A stretch of DNA of 14,361 bases from Lachnospiraceae bacterium AM93-12TA (GTDB lineage: Bacteria > Bacillota > Clostridia > Lachnospirales > Lachnospiraceae), in contig JAQERH010000053.1 of the NCBI GenBank assembly GCA_027698105.1, positions 1-14,361 of the forward strand, read 5' to 3'. The translations under genes and the position numbers were made by a program. Under the pieces are notes generated by a model, which worked only from the letters and a program-made list of their open reading frames with translations, did no database searches and was not told the origin of the DNA. Each line of letters opens with the position of its first letter. Within the stretch, counting starts at the first letter, position 1. Positions 1-7,504 of the stretch are shown here, one piece after another.

Positions 1-10
1 GATTTTCCCT

Positions 11-39
11 CCCCCTGCATAGCAGGGGGTTTATTTTTT
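11..39 (+). terminator. Plus-strand intrinsic terminator at the left edge
   Basis: An 8-bp perfect stem (CCCCCTGC paired with GCAGGGGG) around an ATA loop is followed by TTTATTTTTT on the plus strand. It would end a plus-strand gene lying beyond the left edge, converging on the minus-strand cassette. The hairpin core GCATAGC also occurs in the hairpins at the right edge, so it may instead belong to a dispersed hairpin family. Confidence 0.7.
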
Positions 40-48
40 CTGTGACAC

Positions 49-95
49 AAAAAAACTGCTGCTTCATAGATAATTACTCATCTATGAAGCAGCAG
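49..95 (-). terminator. Strong intrinsic terminator of the WYL-to-immunity cassette
   Basis: A perfect 16-bp inverted repeat (56-71 pairing with 80-95, sequence CTGCTGCTTCATAGAT and its complement) encloses an 8-nt loop. Seven As at 49-55 read as a U-tract on the minus strand. It lies about 30 bp after the stop codon of the last cassette gene and so closes the minus-strand operon. Confidence 0.9.
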
Positions 96-123
96 CTCCG
101 ATTCTTAGAGGGTAGGACGTAGT

Positions 124-546
124 TTATAAAAACATATCCTGAATGGCCACCAGAATTTCAGGATACAGGCTGACTGCAAGGCCCTGGTCCGGTTCCCATG
201 CACAGTCCAAAAGAAGGATTATATCTCCATTTTGCTTAAAAAGCAGTGTTTTAGGATGTAAATGATTCTTCAGAGCCTCTCTGCTTTCTGCTTCATGTTC
301 TGTATTCCTTACATATTCTGTCAGAGCCTCTTCTGCCTTTTCCAGCAGTGTTCCTTCTGCATCCTTGTAACGTTTATAACTGTCCCGCTGGGATTCTGTA
401 ATTTCTTTTCCCCTGTATGCTTTAGCTGCAATAACAATATCCCATGTCATGCCAAACAATGTTACAGTACCTTTTTTTTCCCAGCGGTGTTTATATTTCA
501 TTTCTCCAAATACCTGATCCACATACGTTTTTTCTTCACCATTCAT
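124..546 (-). CDS. DUF6985-like protein, probable immunity protein to the adjacent HNH nuclease
   Basis: This is a small soluble protein of about 140 residues with no signal peptide or membrane segment. The opening VFGEMKYKHRWEKKGTVTLFG, the central 'GKEITESQRDSY' and the closing 'EPDQGLAVSLYPEILVAIQD' resemble the DUF6985 family as I remember it. By position, directly after a colicin-DNase-type nuclease, it is the expected antidote that would bind and block the nuclease in the producing cell. That role is inferred from context, since no immunity activity can be read from the sequence. The chosen ATG lies 7 nt after the nuclease stop, with GGTGAGG about 12 nt upstream inside the nuclease gene. 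An in-frame GTG at 564 would overlap the nuclease gene by 11 nt but has a poor ribosome binding site. Confidence 0.7.
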   Translation of the reverse strand: MNGEEKTYVDQVFGEMKYKHRWEKKGTVTLFGMTWDIVIAAKAYRGKEITESQRDSYKRYKDAEGTLLEKAEEALTEYVRNTEHEAESREALKNHLHPKTLLFKQNGDIILLLDCAWEPDQGLAVSLYPEILVAIQDMFL

Positions 547-553
547 ATCTTTC

Positions 554-1177
554 TTATACCTCACCTGTCAATGAATTTGATTTATATTTTGATATTCCTC
601 CTGAATGAGAAATATTTCCATGTATTTCAGTGGGAACCAGCTGCATGGTTCTGCAGTCGCTGCACTCATGCCACGTATATTTCTGTTCTGCCCTCCATTT
701 TGCTATTTCTTCCGGCGTACAGTTTCGTTTCTCTGCCATTTCTTCGTCTGCCTGATCAAAATTTATGGATCTGTCATCTGTAAAATCATCGATTTCTACC
801 GTTTCCCTGGCAATTTCCGAAAAATCAGGGTAGCCTTTTTTAAACTCTACAGAATCAATATCATACTTTTCCAAAATCTGTCCCCATTTTTTATGCTCCG
901 GATTTGTTCCATTTCTGTCTCCCGGTATGACAGCCTTATCTGGAATCCATTTTGAATTTCCAACCTCCCCGGACCATGTTCCGCCATTTCTCGGCAGTAA
1001 TGTTCCCCTTTCAAGCCCAGCCATCATTTTTTTATGCTCCACAGAAGCCATTTCCTGTTTTATTTTCTCATTCCAGAACTTCTGGCAATCTTGTTTTGTG
1101 ATGGCTGTCTCCGGCTGTATCTTTTTATACTCGTTCAGCTCCTGGCTGATTTCCCGTATCTTACCACCATCAAGCAT
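554..1177 (-). CDS. HNH nuclease toxin, colicin-DNase/WHH type (ENDO VII superfamily)
   Basis: This 207-residue protein has a C-terminal nuclease module. GNSKWIPD lies near residue 73 and the family-typical EFKKGYPDFSE at 111-121. A TVEIDDFTDDR stretch leads to the catalytic core WHE...TMQLVP..IH....HSGG, with W169, H170, H186 and H191 as the expected metal and catalytic residues. Proteins of this class cut DNA (some cut tRNA) and are normally C-terminal toxin modules of much larger secreted proteins. Here the module stands almost alone: the first 60 residues are charged, probably helical, and carry no signal peptide, LXG, WXG100 or Rhs repeats. The ATG overlaps the upstream ATPase stop as TAATG, with an AGAGGGGGG Shine-Dalgarno upstream, so the two genes are probably translationally coupled. 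The following gene is a likely immunity gene. The family call is firm; the biological target is unknown. Confidence 0.88.
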   Translation of the reverse strand: MLDGGKIREISQELNEYKKIQPETAITKQDCQKFWNEKIKQEMASVEHKKMMAGLERGTLLPRNGGTWSGEVGNSKWIPDKAVIPGDRNGTNPEHKKWGQILEKYDIDSVEFKKGYPDFSEIARETVEIDDFTDDRSINFDQADEEMAEKRNCTPEEIAKWRAEQKYTWHECSDCRTMQLVPTEIHGNISHSGGISKYKSNSLTGEV

Positions 1178-4100
1178 TACCTGAGCCCCCCTCTTTTCTG
1201 AATTATCTCTGTATATCTGGCAAGAACATTCTCATAGTCTGCATCTCTGGAGGATTTTTCAAGCAGCAGCATTGCTACTAGCATCTCTACCTGATCCTCT
1301 CTGTAATTCTCTACACTTGGATCCAGCTTTTTTACTACTGACCTGGTCCATGTTTCGATATCATCATATTTCTCTGCACCTTGAATCGCTCTCTCTCCGT
1401 GAAAAAACTCATATACCAGTTTTTGCAAAGCCTCTATCTCTTTCGATTCATCTGCCTGGATAAAATCTAAAAATCTGCACTTGACTGCTGCATCCAGATT
1501 GGATTTAACTATCTTTTCTTCCAAACTCTGGAGATCTATCCTATCTGCATGGCGTCCCGGCTCGTGTTTCATAAGAAATTCAAGGACTGTCTGCTGTACA
1601 TCATCCGCATCCATCCTCTTGTGACGGATTTCCGGCTGGCAGGTTCCAGACGGAGTACTGCCTGGTTCACATGTGTATTTATCCACCTTACACAAAACTG
1701 GTTCCAGCCATTCGCTCTGCTTTATGGCCGCAACTCCACCATCCAGCTTTTCAAGCTCTACGATCTGATCCTCATTCAGTCCGACCGCTCGTCCTACCAG
1801 TTCCCGATCAGAGGCATCCGGCAGGCGCAAAATAATCTTATTATTTGTATTTCGAATGACTGACATATCTAAAAGTCCCGGAGATTGGTCTGCAATGATA
1901 AAGCCTTCCCCATATGTACGCATTTCTGCTATTGCATTAGCCAGCATTTCTACTGCCTTTCCCTGCAAATTACTTCCTTCATCCACCTGAGCGGTCGATG
2001 TCCGGCGCAGTAAATTGTGAGCCTCCTCTAACACGGTTACATGCTTCAGTTTTTGATTCGGCTCCGATACATCCATATGATATTCCTGCAGCTTTAAAAC
2101 CAAAAGACCCATAATTAAGGATTTCGTTTCTGATGAACCCACACGGCTTAAATCTACAATTACATTTTTATCAAACAGCTGATCATCTCCCACTTCGTCA
2201 GCTGTAAATATCAAGCCGTAAATGCCTGTTGTCAGAGATCTCAATCTTGTGACAAGGGAGCCTGTATAGTCACTCTTATTATCCTGTGAGTATTCACTTT
2301 CCTCCAAAACCAGTCGGATTTGGTGGTATACATCTGTAAAGGTAGGATAAATCCGGCTGTCATACCGGTTAGTTGAAGCTATTAAATCCCATCCTGCCTC
2401 TTCATAGGCACGCTGGACAGCATCCTTTAAAATGGCCGGCATAGCTGCATACATAGGCCAGCATACATTAAAAATTTCAATCAGCCTGTCCAGGTGCTCC
2501 AAAACGTGGATATTTGACGGAAAACTAAATGGATTGATCCGTAACAGCTCCATATTGCTCAGATTAGGATTGGTTCCATATACCATAACATCCTTTTGGG
2601 TATCGAAGGCTTTTTTATATTCTCCCTTAGCCGGTTCCACCACAAGAAACGGTATCTTGTGATCCCCCAGTTTTTTCAGCATCTGATACACGGTATTGGA
2701 CTTTCCGGAACCAGTAGAGCCTGTAATAAAGGTATGGGCTGTTAACCCGGAAACATTCATATCCACAAAGGACTTTTCTTCCACATGTCCCATATGATAA
2801 ATCCGTCCAATCCGGATTCTTCTGTCGTCATCCAGAGGAACACTCTTTTCCGTAACATTTCTGCCGAATTCTGCGTGCTTAAGCACCGGCAGGCCATATA
2901 CGGATCTGGCTAACACACCCAGGTGAATCGGAAGCTTTAAGCCGCTGACAATGGTTCCCGGCGTATAGTACGCAAACTCTGAGGCATTCTCTCCCTTTCC
3001 CGATACAGCCGCTGCAAATACAGGATGAGCGAACCGTTTCAGATATTCCTTTATTGCAGACAGCTTCTTTGCGTCCTCGTCATTTGCTTCACTCCAGATA
3101 TTAATTGCACCACCCTCTACAGAAGTGCCTTCTCCCATCATCAATGCACGGTATGTATTTGATGCCAGCAATACAGTATCCTGTTTGCTGGATACAAAAT
3201 AAGCTCCACAGCAGCAGGCTCCGTAATCTTCCCCTTCTTTTGCACGCTTTAACAGCTCCTCAAGCCTCTCCAGCATACCTTCAATGGATTTATTAACTGT
3301 TTCGATCTGCAAGGCTGTTCCATTTCCAGTTGTTTTCGTTGTCCCTTTTGTTTCTGTGCTGGATTCTGTTTCTGTATCGCTGTGAGAGGTTGTATCGGAA
3401 GAAATCTTTCCCCGTCCGATATTCAATCCCCCACTGCCGCCAAAACTGCTTCCTGTCGCATTGGTAGTTGTATCAGATTCTCCGTCTGATGTTGAGCTTC
3501 CCTGTAAGGCAGCGCCAAGTCCGGAAAGACCTGTACCGATCAGTTTACTACCCACAGGTCCTAGTCCTGTTACCGCTCCAATGAACATTCCAGCAACCGG
3601 AGCAGCTGCACTTAAAACGTGTCCCATTCTTGAAGCCGAGGTAGGATCCGATTCTGTATGGCTCTTTGTATGAGCCTCAGATGTGCTCATATTTCTGCCT
3701 CCATTTAAGCCCAGGTTAATTCCTGACTGAATAGTATGTCCCTGTGTATGGCTGACGCTTTCAGTAATTGATTTTGAAATTCCCTTGCTCAGAGTCTTTA
3801 ACACAGCCTCACTGCTATTCTCATGATAGGACCAGACGCTTTTCGAAAAGGATGAAAGACTGCTGTACAAATTCTCATAACCGCTTCGAATGCTCCTTTG
3901 CTCTTCCGAGAGAACAGGCTCTGCTATCAGAACCGCGGTATAAGCTCTCCCCTGCATCACATCTATGAAACGCTCAATTCCCTGGATAAAATCTTTATGT
4001 TCTGTCTTTGATTTATCACGGGCTGATGCCACACAGGAAACAGATGCAATATGCTTCACCTGTTCTCCAAATACAGCATCTATGATATTCGGTAATTCTT

Positions 4101-4536
4101 CCTTTGATCCTACCTCATGAAAGCAGGTTCCCGGGAAGTTACTTTTCATTCCTCTTTTTAAAGTGTTGAATGAAATACTTAATACATCTCTGTCATCATC
4201 ATTTCTGTTGTGATAGCGGACTCCGACATATATTTTCACAGGAGAATCATTCTTCTCCACATCCAGCATTACAACCATACTGCAGCCCAGAGACATACTT
4301 GCATGGTATACAGTCGACAGCTTTTGTATCACATCCTCACCGTTCTTATAGGTCATTTCATCCAATTGGAACATCCGGATGCAATTTTCCGCCTTTTCAT
4401 CCATCAGGATATCATCTGGCTTTACCACCGCATACTGATTTAATTCACTCAGATACTTCCGGTATACCGTATGATAGGCAAGTGAAACTGCCTGTTCCAG
4501 CTCGTTATAATCTCTGCGATCCATACCTTCTCCCAT
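1177..4536 (-). CDS. HerA/FtsK-superfamily pumping ATPase (DUF87-type) with long N-terminal half
   Basis: This 1119-residue ATP-binding protein has its Walker A at residues 606-613 (GSTGSGKS) and its Walker B near 832-840 (HVTVLEEAH). A HAS-barrel-like stretch precedes Walker A (RIRIGRIYHMG), and typical HerA C-terminal signatures follow (ADQSPGLL, NTNNKIILRLPD, LDGGVAAI). HerA-family proteins form hexameric motors that move DNA or protein. Residues 1-250 are an unrecognised globular region. Residues about 255-412 are rich in Ser, Thr, Gly and His and include hydrophobic Gly/Ala segments near 306-346 that could insert into or lie on a membrane. A short helical stretch and CCCGA follow near 415-450. 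The C-terminal 150 residues are charged and helical. The gene starts 14 nt after the Sel1 gene, with AGAAGG before the ATG (an in-frame ATG four codons on is also possible). No NurA partner is nearby, which argues against the archaeal repair type. Confidence 0.85.
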   Translation of the reverse strand: MGEGMDRRDYNELEQAVSLAYHTVYRKYLSELNQYAVVKPDDILMDEKAENCIRMFQLDEMTYKNGEDVIQKLSTVYHASMSLGCSMVVMLDVEKNDSPVKIYVGVRYHNRNDDDRDVLSISFNTLKRGMKSNFPGTCFHEVGSKEELPNIIDAVFGEQVKHIASVSCVASARDKSKTEHKDFIQGIERFIDVMQGRAYTAVLIAEPVLSEEQRSIRSGYENLYSSLSSFSKSVWSYHENSSEAVLKTLSKGISKSITESVSHTQGHTIQSGINLGLNGGRNMSTSEAHTKSHTESDPTSASRMGHVLSAAAPVAGMFIGAVTGLGPVGSKLIGTGLSGLGAALQGSSTSDGESDTTTNATGSSFGGSGGLNIGRGKISSDTTSHSDTETESSTETKGTTKTTGNGTALQIETVNKSIEGMLERLEELLKRAKEGEDYGACCCGAYFVSSKQDTVLLASNTYRALMMGEGTSVEGGAINIWSEANDEDAKKLSAIKEYLKRFAHPVFAAAVSGKGENASEFAYYTPGTIVSGLKLPIHLGVLARSVYGLPVLKHAEFGRNVTEKSVPLDDDRRIRIGRIYHMGHVEEKSFVDMNVSGLTAHTFITGSTGSGKSNTVYQMLKKLGDHKIPFLVVEPAKGEYKKAFDTQKDVMVYGTNPNLSNMELLRINPFSFPSNIHVLEHLDRLIEIFNVCWPMYAAMPAILKDAVQRAYEEAGWDLIASTNRYDSRIYPTFTDVYHQIRLVLEESEYSQDNKSDYTGSLVTRLRSLTTGIYGLIFTADEVGDDQLFDKNVIVDLSRVGSSETKSLIMGLLVLKLQEYHMDVSEPNQKLKHVTVLEEAHNLLRRTSTAQVDEGSNLQGKAVEMLANAIAEMRTYGEGFIIADQSPGLLDMSVIRNTNNKIILRLPDASDRELVGRAVGLNEDQIVELEKLDGGVAAIKQSEWLEPVLCKVDKYTCEPGSTPSGTCQPEIRHKRMDADDVQQTVLEFLMKHEPGRHADRIDLQSLEEKIVKSNLDAAVKCRFLDFIQADESKEIEALQKLVYEFFHGERAIQGAEKYDDIETWTRSVVKKLDPSVENYREDQVEMLVAMLLLEKSSRDADYENVLARYTEIIQKRGGLR

Positions 4537-4550
4537 ATCTTACACCTTCT

Positions 4551-6449
4551 TTATAAATATTTATTTAATTTTTCCAGCTTCTTTTTCGCTTCCTCATGTC
4601 CCAGCTCTGCCGCTTTCCTGTAATATTTCAGCATATCCTTTCCAGCGTCTGTCTTTAAAAACTTTTTATAGGCCATAGATTTCTGTATTTTAGAGCCTAC
4701 AAATGCCCCCGGCAGAGTAAAGACATTGGCAATCGGGATTAAAACTGCGGCCCCTACCAGTGCCGTGTTCTTCAAAAGTGAATTCGGGTTAATCTGCTCA
4801 TAATAGCTTTCTGCAATCTGATAGCATGCACCGGAATGAGGAATCGGGTTATCTGCAGCGCACTTATACCATTGAAATGCTGTCTTCACATTTTTTTCTA
4901 CCCCCTCCCCTCTTTCATATTTTAATCCAAGATTTCTCTGCGCAGGCGCATAGTTTTTTTCTACTGCTGCTTTTCGATACCAGAAAACTGCCAGTTCATG
5001 ATTCTGCTCTATTCCGTTTCCATAAGCATAGCATCGCCCCAGCTGAAATTGTGCTTCCTCATTTCCCAGTTCTGCTCTTTCCTTCAGCCACTTCACAGCT
5101 TCTTCCATATTCTTCCCTTCAGAAAATAGTTCAAACAACTGGTGCTGTGCCTTCATATCCCCTTGCTCTGCCGCTTTCCGATACCAGCCTGCGGCCTGCT
5201 TATAATCCTTTCCTATTCCCATTCCATTTTCATAACACACTCCTAACTCATACTGTGCTCTTGCATCTCCTTGCTCTGCCGCTTTCCGATACCAGCCTGC
5301 GGCCTGCTTATAATCCTTTCCTATTCCCATTCCATTTTCATAACACATTCCTAACTCATACTGTGCTCTTGCATCTCCCTGTTCTGCCGCTTTCCGATAC
5401 CAGTCTGCGGCCTGCTTACAATCCTTTCCCACTCCCATTCCATTTTCATAACACATTCCTAAATTGTGCTGTGCTCTTACATTTCCCTGCTCTGCCGCTT
5501 TCCGATACCAGCCTGTAGCCTGCTTATAATCTTTTCCTACTCCCTTCCCGTTACAATAGCACACTCCTAAACTATTCTGTGCAGGTGCATCTCCCTGCTC
5601 TGCCGCTTTCCTAAACCAGTCTACGGCCTGCTTATCATCCTTTCCTACTCCCTCCCCGTTGTAATAGCACATTCCTAAATTTCTCTGCGCAGGCGCATAG
5701 TTTTTTTCTACCGCTGCTTTTCGATACCAGAAAACTGCCAGATTATGATTTTGTTCTGTTCCGTTTCCATAAGCATAGCACCTGCCCAACTGAAATTGCG
5801 CTTCCTCATTTCCCAGTGCTGCACTTTTCCTCAGCCACTTCACGGCTTCTTCTATATTCTTGCCAACACCTTCTCCTTCAGAAAATAACTCAAATAAATG
5901 GTACTGTGCCTTCATATCTCCCTGCTCTGCCGCTTTTTCAAAATAATCGTAGCTTAGACTCATTGCCCGACTTTTCTCCATATTCAGGATCTCGTATTTT
6001 TCTTTATAGTATTCACCGACTATATTCTGTACATCTGGCTGTTCCCCTAGCTCTGCTGCAATTTTGTAGCACTCAAAGGCTTCCTTATATCTTCCTAAAT
6101 GTTCATTCCGCTTTGCATCGTCTAAATTTTTTTCTACGATCTCTGTTTTCGATCGCTCTCCTTGATTAATTCCACGTTTTTTTAAACACTGTCCAAATTC
6201 GTCTTCATATTCCGGACGACCATAGAACGCAAACGTAAGCTCTGCCTCTCTGTCTTCAATTCTGTCTCGAATTTCTTCGACCAGTCCCTGCCATCCCCAT
6301 CTTCCATCAGAAGGCTGAAACCATTCTTCACCAAATGGAATTTTACTTAAATAATCGACATCATCCATCTCCATACCATCGATTATTATTTTAATCTCTT
6401 TTCCCTGCTCATCAGGCATATAATGAATTTCAACTATCACCTTTTTCAT
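4551..6449 (-). CDS. Sel1-repeat protein with unrecognised N-terminal domain
   Basis: This protein has about 632 residues from an ATG with GGAGGG 7 nt upstream. An upstream in-frame TTG at 6521 overlaps the regulator gene and has no good site, so I reject it. Residues 1 to about 100 form a small domain I cannot name (key stretch WGWQGLVEEI, then a predicted strand TFAFYGRPEY). Residues about 110-545 hold roughly a dozen Sel1-like helical repeats of the form AEQGDxxAQxxLGxCYxxGxGVxKDxxxAxxWYRKA, 36 residues each. Residues about 554-587 are hydrophobic (ALVGAAVLIPIANVF, then a Pro/Gly turn) and could be a membrane hairpin. A last partial repeat ends the protein. Sel1 proteins act as binding scaffolds. 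Lying between a regulator and a pumping ATPase, this one probably serves as adaptor or sensor. Five of the repeats are near-identical 108-bp DNA units. Confidence 0.88.
   Translation of the reverse strand: MKKVIVEIHYMPDEQGKEIKIIIDGMEMDDVDYLSKIPFGEEWFQPSDGRWGWQGLVEEIRDRIEDREAELTFAFYGRPEYEDEFGQCLKKRGINQGERSKTEIVEKNLDDAKRNEHLGRYKEAFECYKIAAELGEQPDVQNIVGEYYKEKYEILNMEKSRAMSLSYDYFEKAAEQGDMKAQYHLFELFSEGEGVGKNIEEAVKWLRKSAALGNEEAQFQLGRCYAYGNGTEQNHNLAVFWYRKAAVEKNYAPAQRNLGMCYYNGEGVGKDDKQAVDWFRKAAEQGDAPAQNSLGVCYCNGKGVGKDYKQATGWYRKAAEQGNVRAQHNLGMCYENGMGVGKDCKQAADWYRKAAEQGDARAQYELGMCYENGMGIGKDYKQAAGWYRKAAEQGDARAQYELGVCYENGMGIGKDYKQAAGWYRKAAEQGDMKAQHQLFELFSEGKNMEEAVKWLKERAELGNEEAQFQLGRCYAYGNGIEQNHELAVFWYRKAAVEKNYAPAQRNLGLKYERGEGVEKNVKTAFQWYKCAADNPIPHSGACYQIAESYYEQINPNSLLKNTALVGAAVLIPIANVFTLPGAFVGSKIQKSMAYKKFLKTDAGKDMLKYYRKAAELGHEEAKKKLEKLNKYL
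4930..5180 (-). repeat. Segmental duplication, copy 1 (inside the Sel1 gene)
   Basis: This roughly 250-bp stretch encodes the block from GDMKAQ through GNEEAQFQLGRCYAYGNG to VEKNYAPAQRNLG. It closely matches the stretch at about 5680-5940, including runs of identical DNA through the CYAYGNG and VEKNYAPAQ codons. This copy lacks 12 bp (EGVG codons) present in the other. It points to a block duplication of several Sel1 repeats, not just point-by-point repeat expansion. Confidence 0.8.
5161..5700 (-). repeat. Five tandem 108-bp units inside the Sel1 gene
   Basis: Units begin at 5161, 5269, 5377, 5485 and 5593, each exactly 108 bp (36 codons) with no indels between them. The first two differ at only one base that I could find; the others drift further. 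Each encodes one Sel1 repeat. The arrangement fits recent unequal crossing-over or slippage in the ancestral gene. Confidence 0.9.
5680..5940 (-). repeat. Segmental duplication, copy 2 (inside the Sel1 gene)
   Basis: This is the partner of the block at about 4930-5180, encoding the same succession of Sel1 repeats with GEGVGKN intact. The two copies flank the five-unit tandem array, so the gene has the layout block, array, block. Confidence 0.8.
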
Positions 6450-6510
6450 ATGTGTTCCCTCCATTAATAACATATTTCTGCATTTTTTTCTGTACGTTAA
6501 AGAATATTTC

Positions 6511-7467
6511 TTATTTATCAAGTATTTCTATGGATTCCCCCTGGCTTCTGAGCCACATATCAATTCCATTTCCAAACACCTCTGCTCTGACTATATATAT
6601 TCCATCCGACTCATCTAAAATCGTGGCGGTAGGAAGACGATCCAGAACAGCATCGATATCCGTCCCTGTGTATCGGAAGGTAACTCTGCGCAGCTTTCCA
6701 CCATACATAAACTGTATCCTCTTTCGGAATTCTCCTTCCTCAAATCGATCGCTGTATGGAATATAAAACCTCTCTTCCAACACTGTCAGCTTTTTGATAC
6801 GATCAATTCGATATATGGTGGGAAATATATCATCCAATGTATCAAATCTGTTTTTTACTTCTGTATCATCAATAAATGCTGTTACATAAAAATAATACTC
6901 AGAAAACATAACAGCCACAGGTCTTACTTTTCTGTGAACGATTGATTTATCCTTTGTTCTGAAGTAATCCATTTCAATATACCTGGATTCCCCGACTGCC
7001 TTACCAATATCCCAAATCATATCGATCAACTCCGTCTTATGCCTCAGCTCTGCATAGTGGAATTTCTCATTTCTAACCAGAGCCATCACCTGCTTCTGGT
7101 TATTCTCAGATACACAGCAGGCGATCAGCCTGTCCATCAGTTCAAACATTTCATTCTTTGTAAATGCTCTGCTGTCCATCAAAATTTTACACAGGGCAAA
7201 TACTTCACTGTCCCGCAAGCCCGTTCTGTGTAATGTCTTTAATCGATAGCCCTTCGCCTGTCGATCATACACGACAGAAGCAATCGCACCGTTTTTTTCT
7301 GAAGCGTTATCCAGAAAGCTCCTGACATCATCAATATCTCGCTGAATGCTCCGTTCATTTACTCCATAATTTAGTGCTTCCTCGCTCTTATTAATTACAC
7401 AGCCTTCCAAAAGCTTAGAATATATCTGGAGCACTCTGGCAATTTTATCACTTTTTTCTCGTTTCAT
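6511..7467 (-). CDS. WYL-domain transcriptional regulator (HTH-WYL-WCX)
   Basis: This 318-residue protein has an N-terminal winged helix at about 8-52, with the recognition-helix-like VNERSIQRDIDD. A WYL domain follows at about 150-230 (RYIEMDYF, then RKVRPVAVMFSEYYFYV), and a C-terminal WCX domain at about 258-316 (VFGNGIDMWLRSQG). WYL domains bind nucleic acid or nucleotide ligands and often control phage-defence and conflict operons (BrxR and CapW are examples). The WYL tripeptide itself is replaced, here by aromatic residues YYFY. The ATG is chosen because AGGTGG lies just upstream; the in-frame extension to 7521 would run through the -10 box and the palindrome. This is the first gene of the cassette, 61 bp before the Sel1 gene, so it probably controls itself and the downstream genes. 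Confidence 0.9.
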   Translation of the reverse strand: MKREKSDKIARVLQIYSKLLEGCVINKSEEALNYGVNERSIQRDIDDVRSFLDNASEKNGAIASVVYDRQAKGYRLKTLHRTGLRDSEVFALCKILMDSRAFTKNEMFELMDRLIACCVSENNQKQVMALVRNEKFHYAELRHKTELIDMIWDIGKAVGESRYIEMDYFRTKDKSIVHRKVRPVAVMFSEYYFYVTAFIDDTEVKNRFDTLDDIFPTIYRIDRIKKLTVLEERFYIPYSDRFEEGEFRKRIQFMYGGKLRRVTFRYTGTDIDAVLDRLPTATILDESDGIYIVRAEVFGNGIDMWLRSQGESIEILDK

Positions 7468-7488
7468 AGCACCACCTGTATGGAACCT

Positions 7489-7494
7489 ATTATA
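7489..7494 (-). promoter_or_regulatory. -10 box of the WYL cassette promoter
   Basis: A perfect TATAAT on the minus strand lies about 21 bp before the regulator ATG. No good -35 hexamer sits at 16-18 bp spacing; the best-spaced one is CAGAAT, and it falls inside the palindrome. A weak -35 overlapped by an operator fits a promoter that needs or is blocked by a bound regulator. Confidence 0.6.
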
Positions 7495-7504
7495 CAAAAC
7501 GGAA

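Noticed and set aside
1177..4536. The ATPase as the HerA repair helicase of the HerA-NurA pair
   Set aside because: No NurA nuclease lies nearby, and the long N-terminal half and hydrophobic insert are not features of that family.
4826..5518. A 230-codon plus-strand open frame opposite the Sel1 gene
   Set aside because: It arises from the in-phase 108-bp repeats read on the other strand. It is repetitive, has no convincing start site, and lies wholly inside a gene with strong family support.
5161..5700. Regular repeats that could suggest a CRISPR array or satellite
   Set aside because: The unit is 108 bp with no spacers and encodes Sel1 protein repeats in one continuous frame.
6450..6521. 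N-terminal extension of the Sel1 protein from a TTG codon
   Set aside because: It has no ribosome binding site, while the ATG at 6449 has GGAGGG at good spacing.
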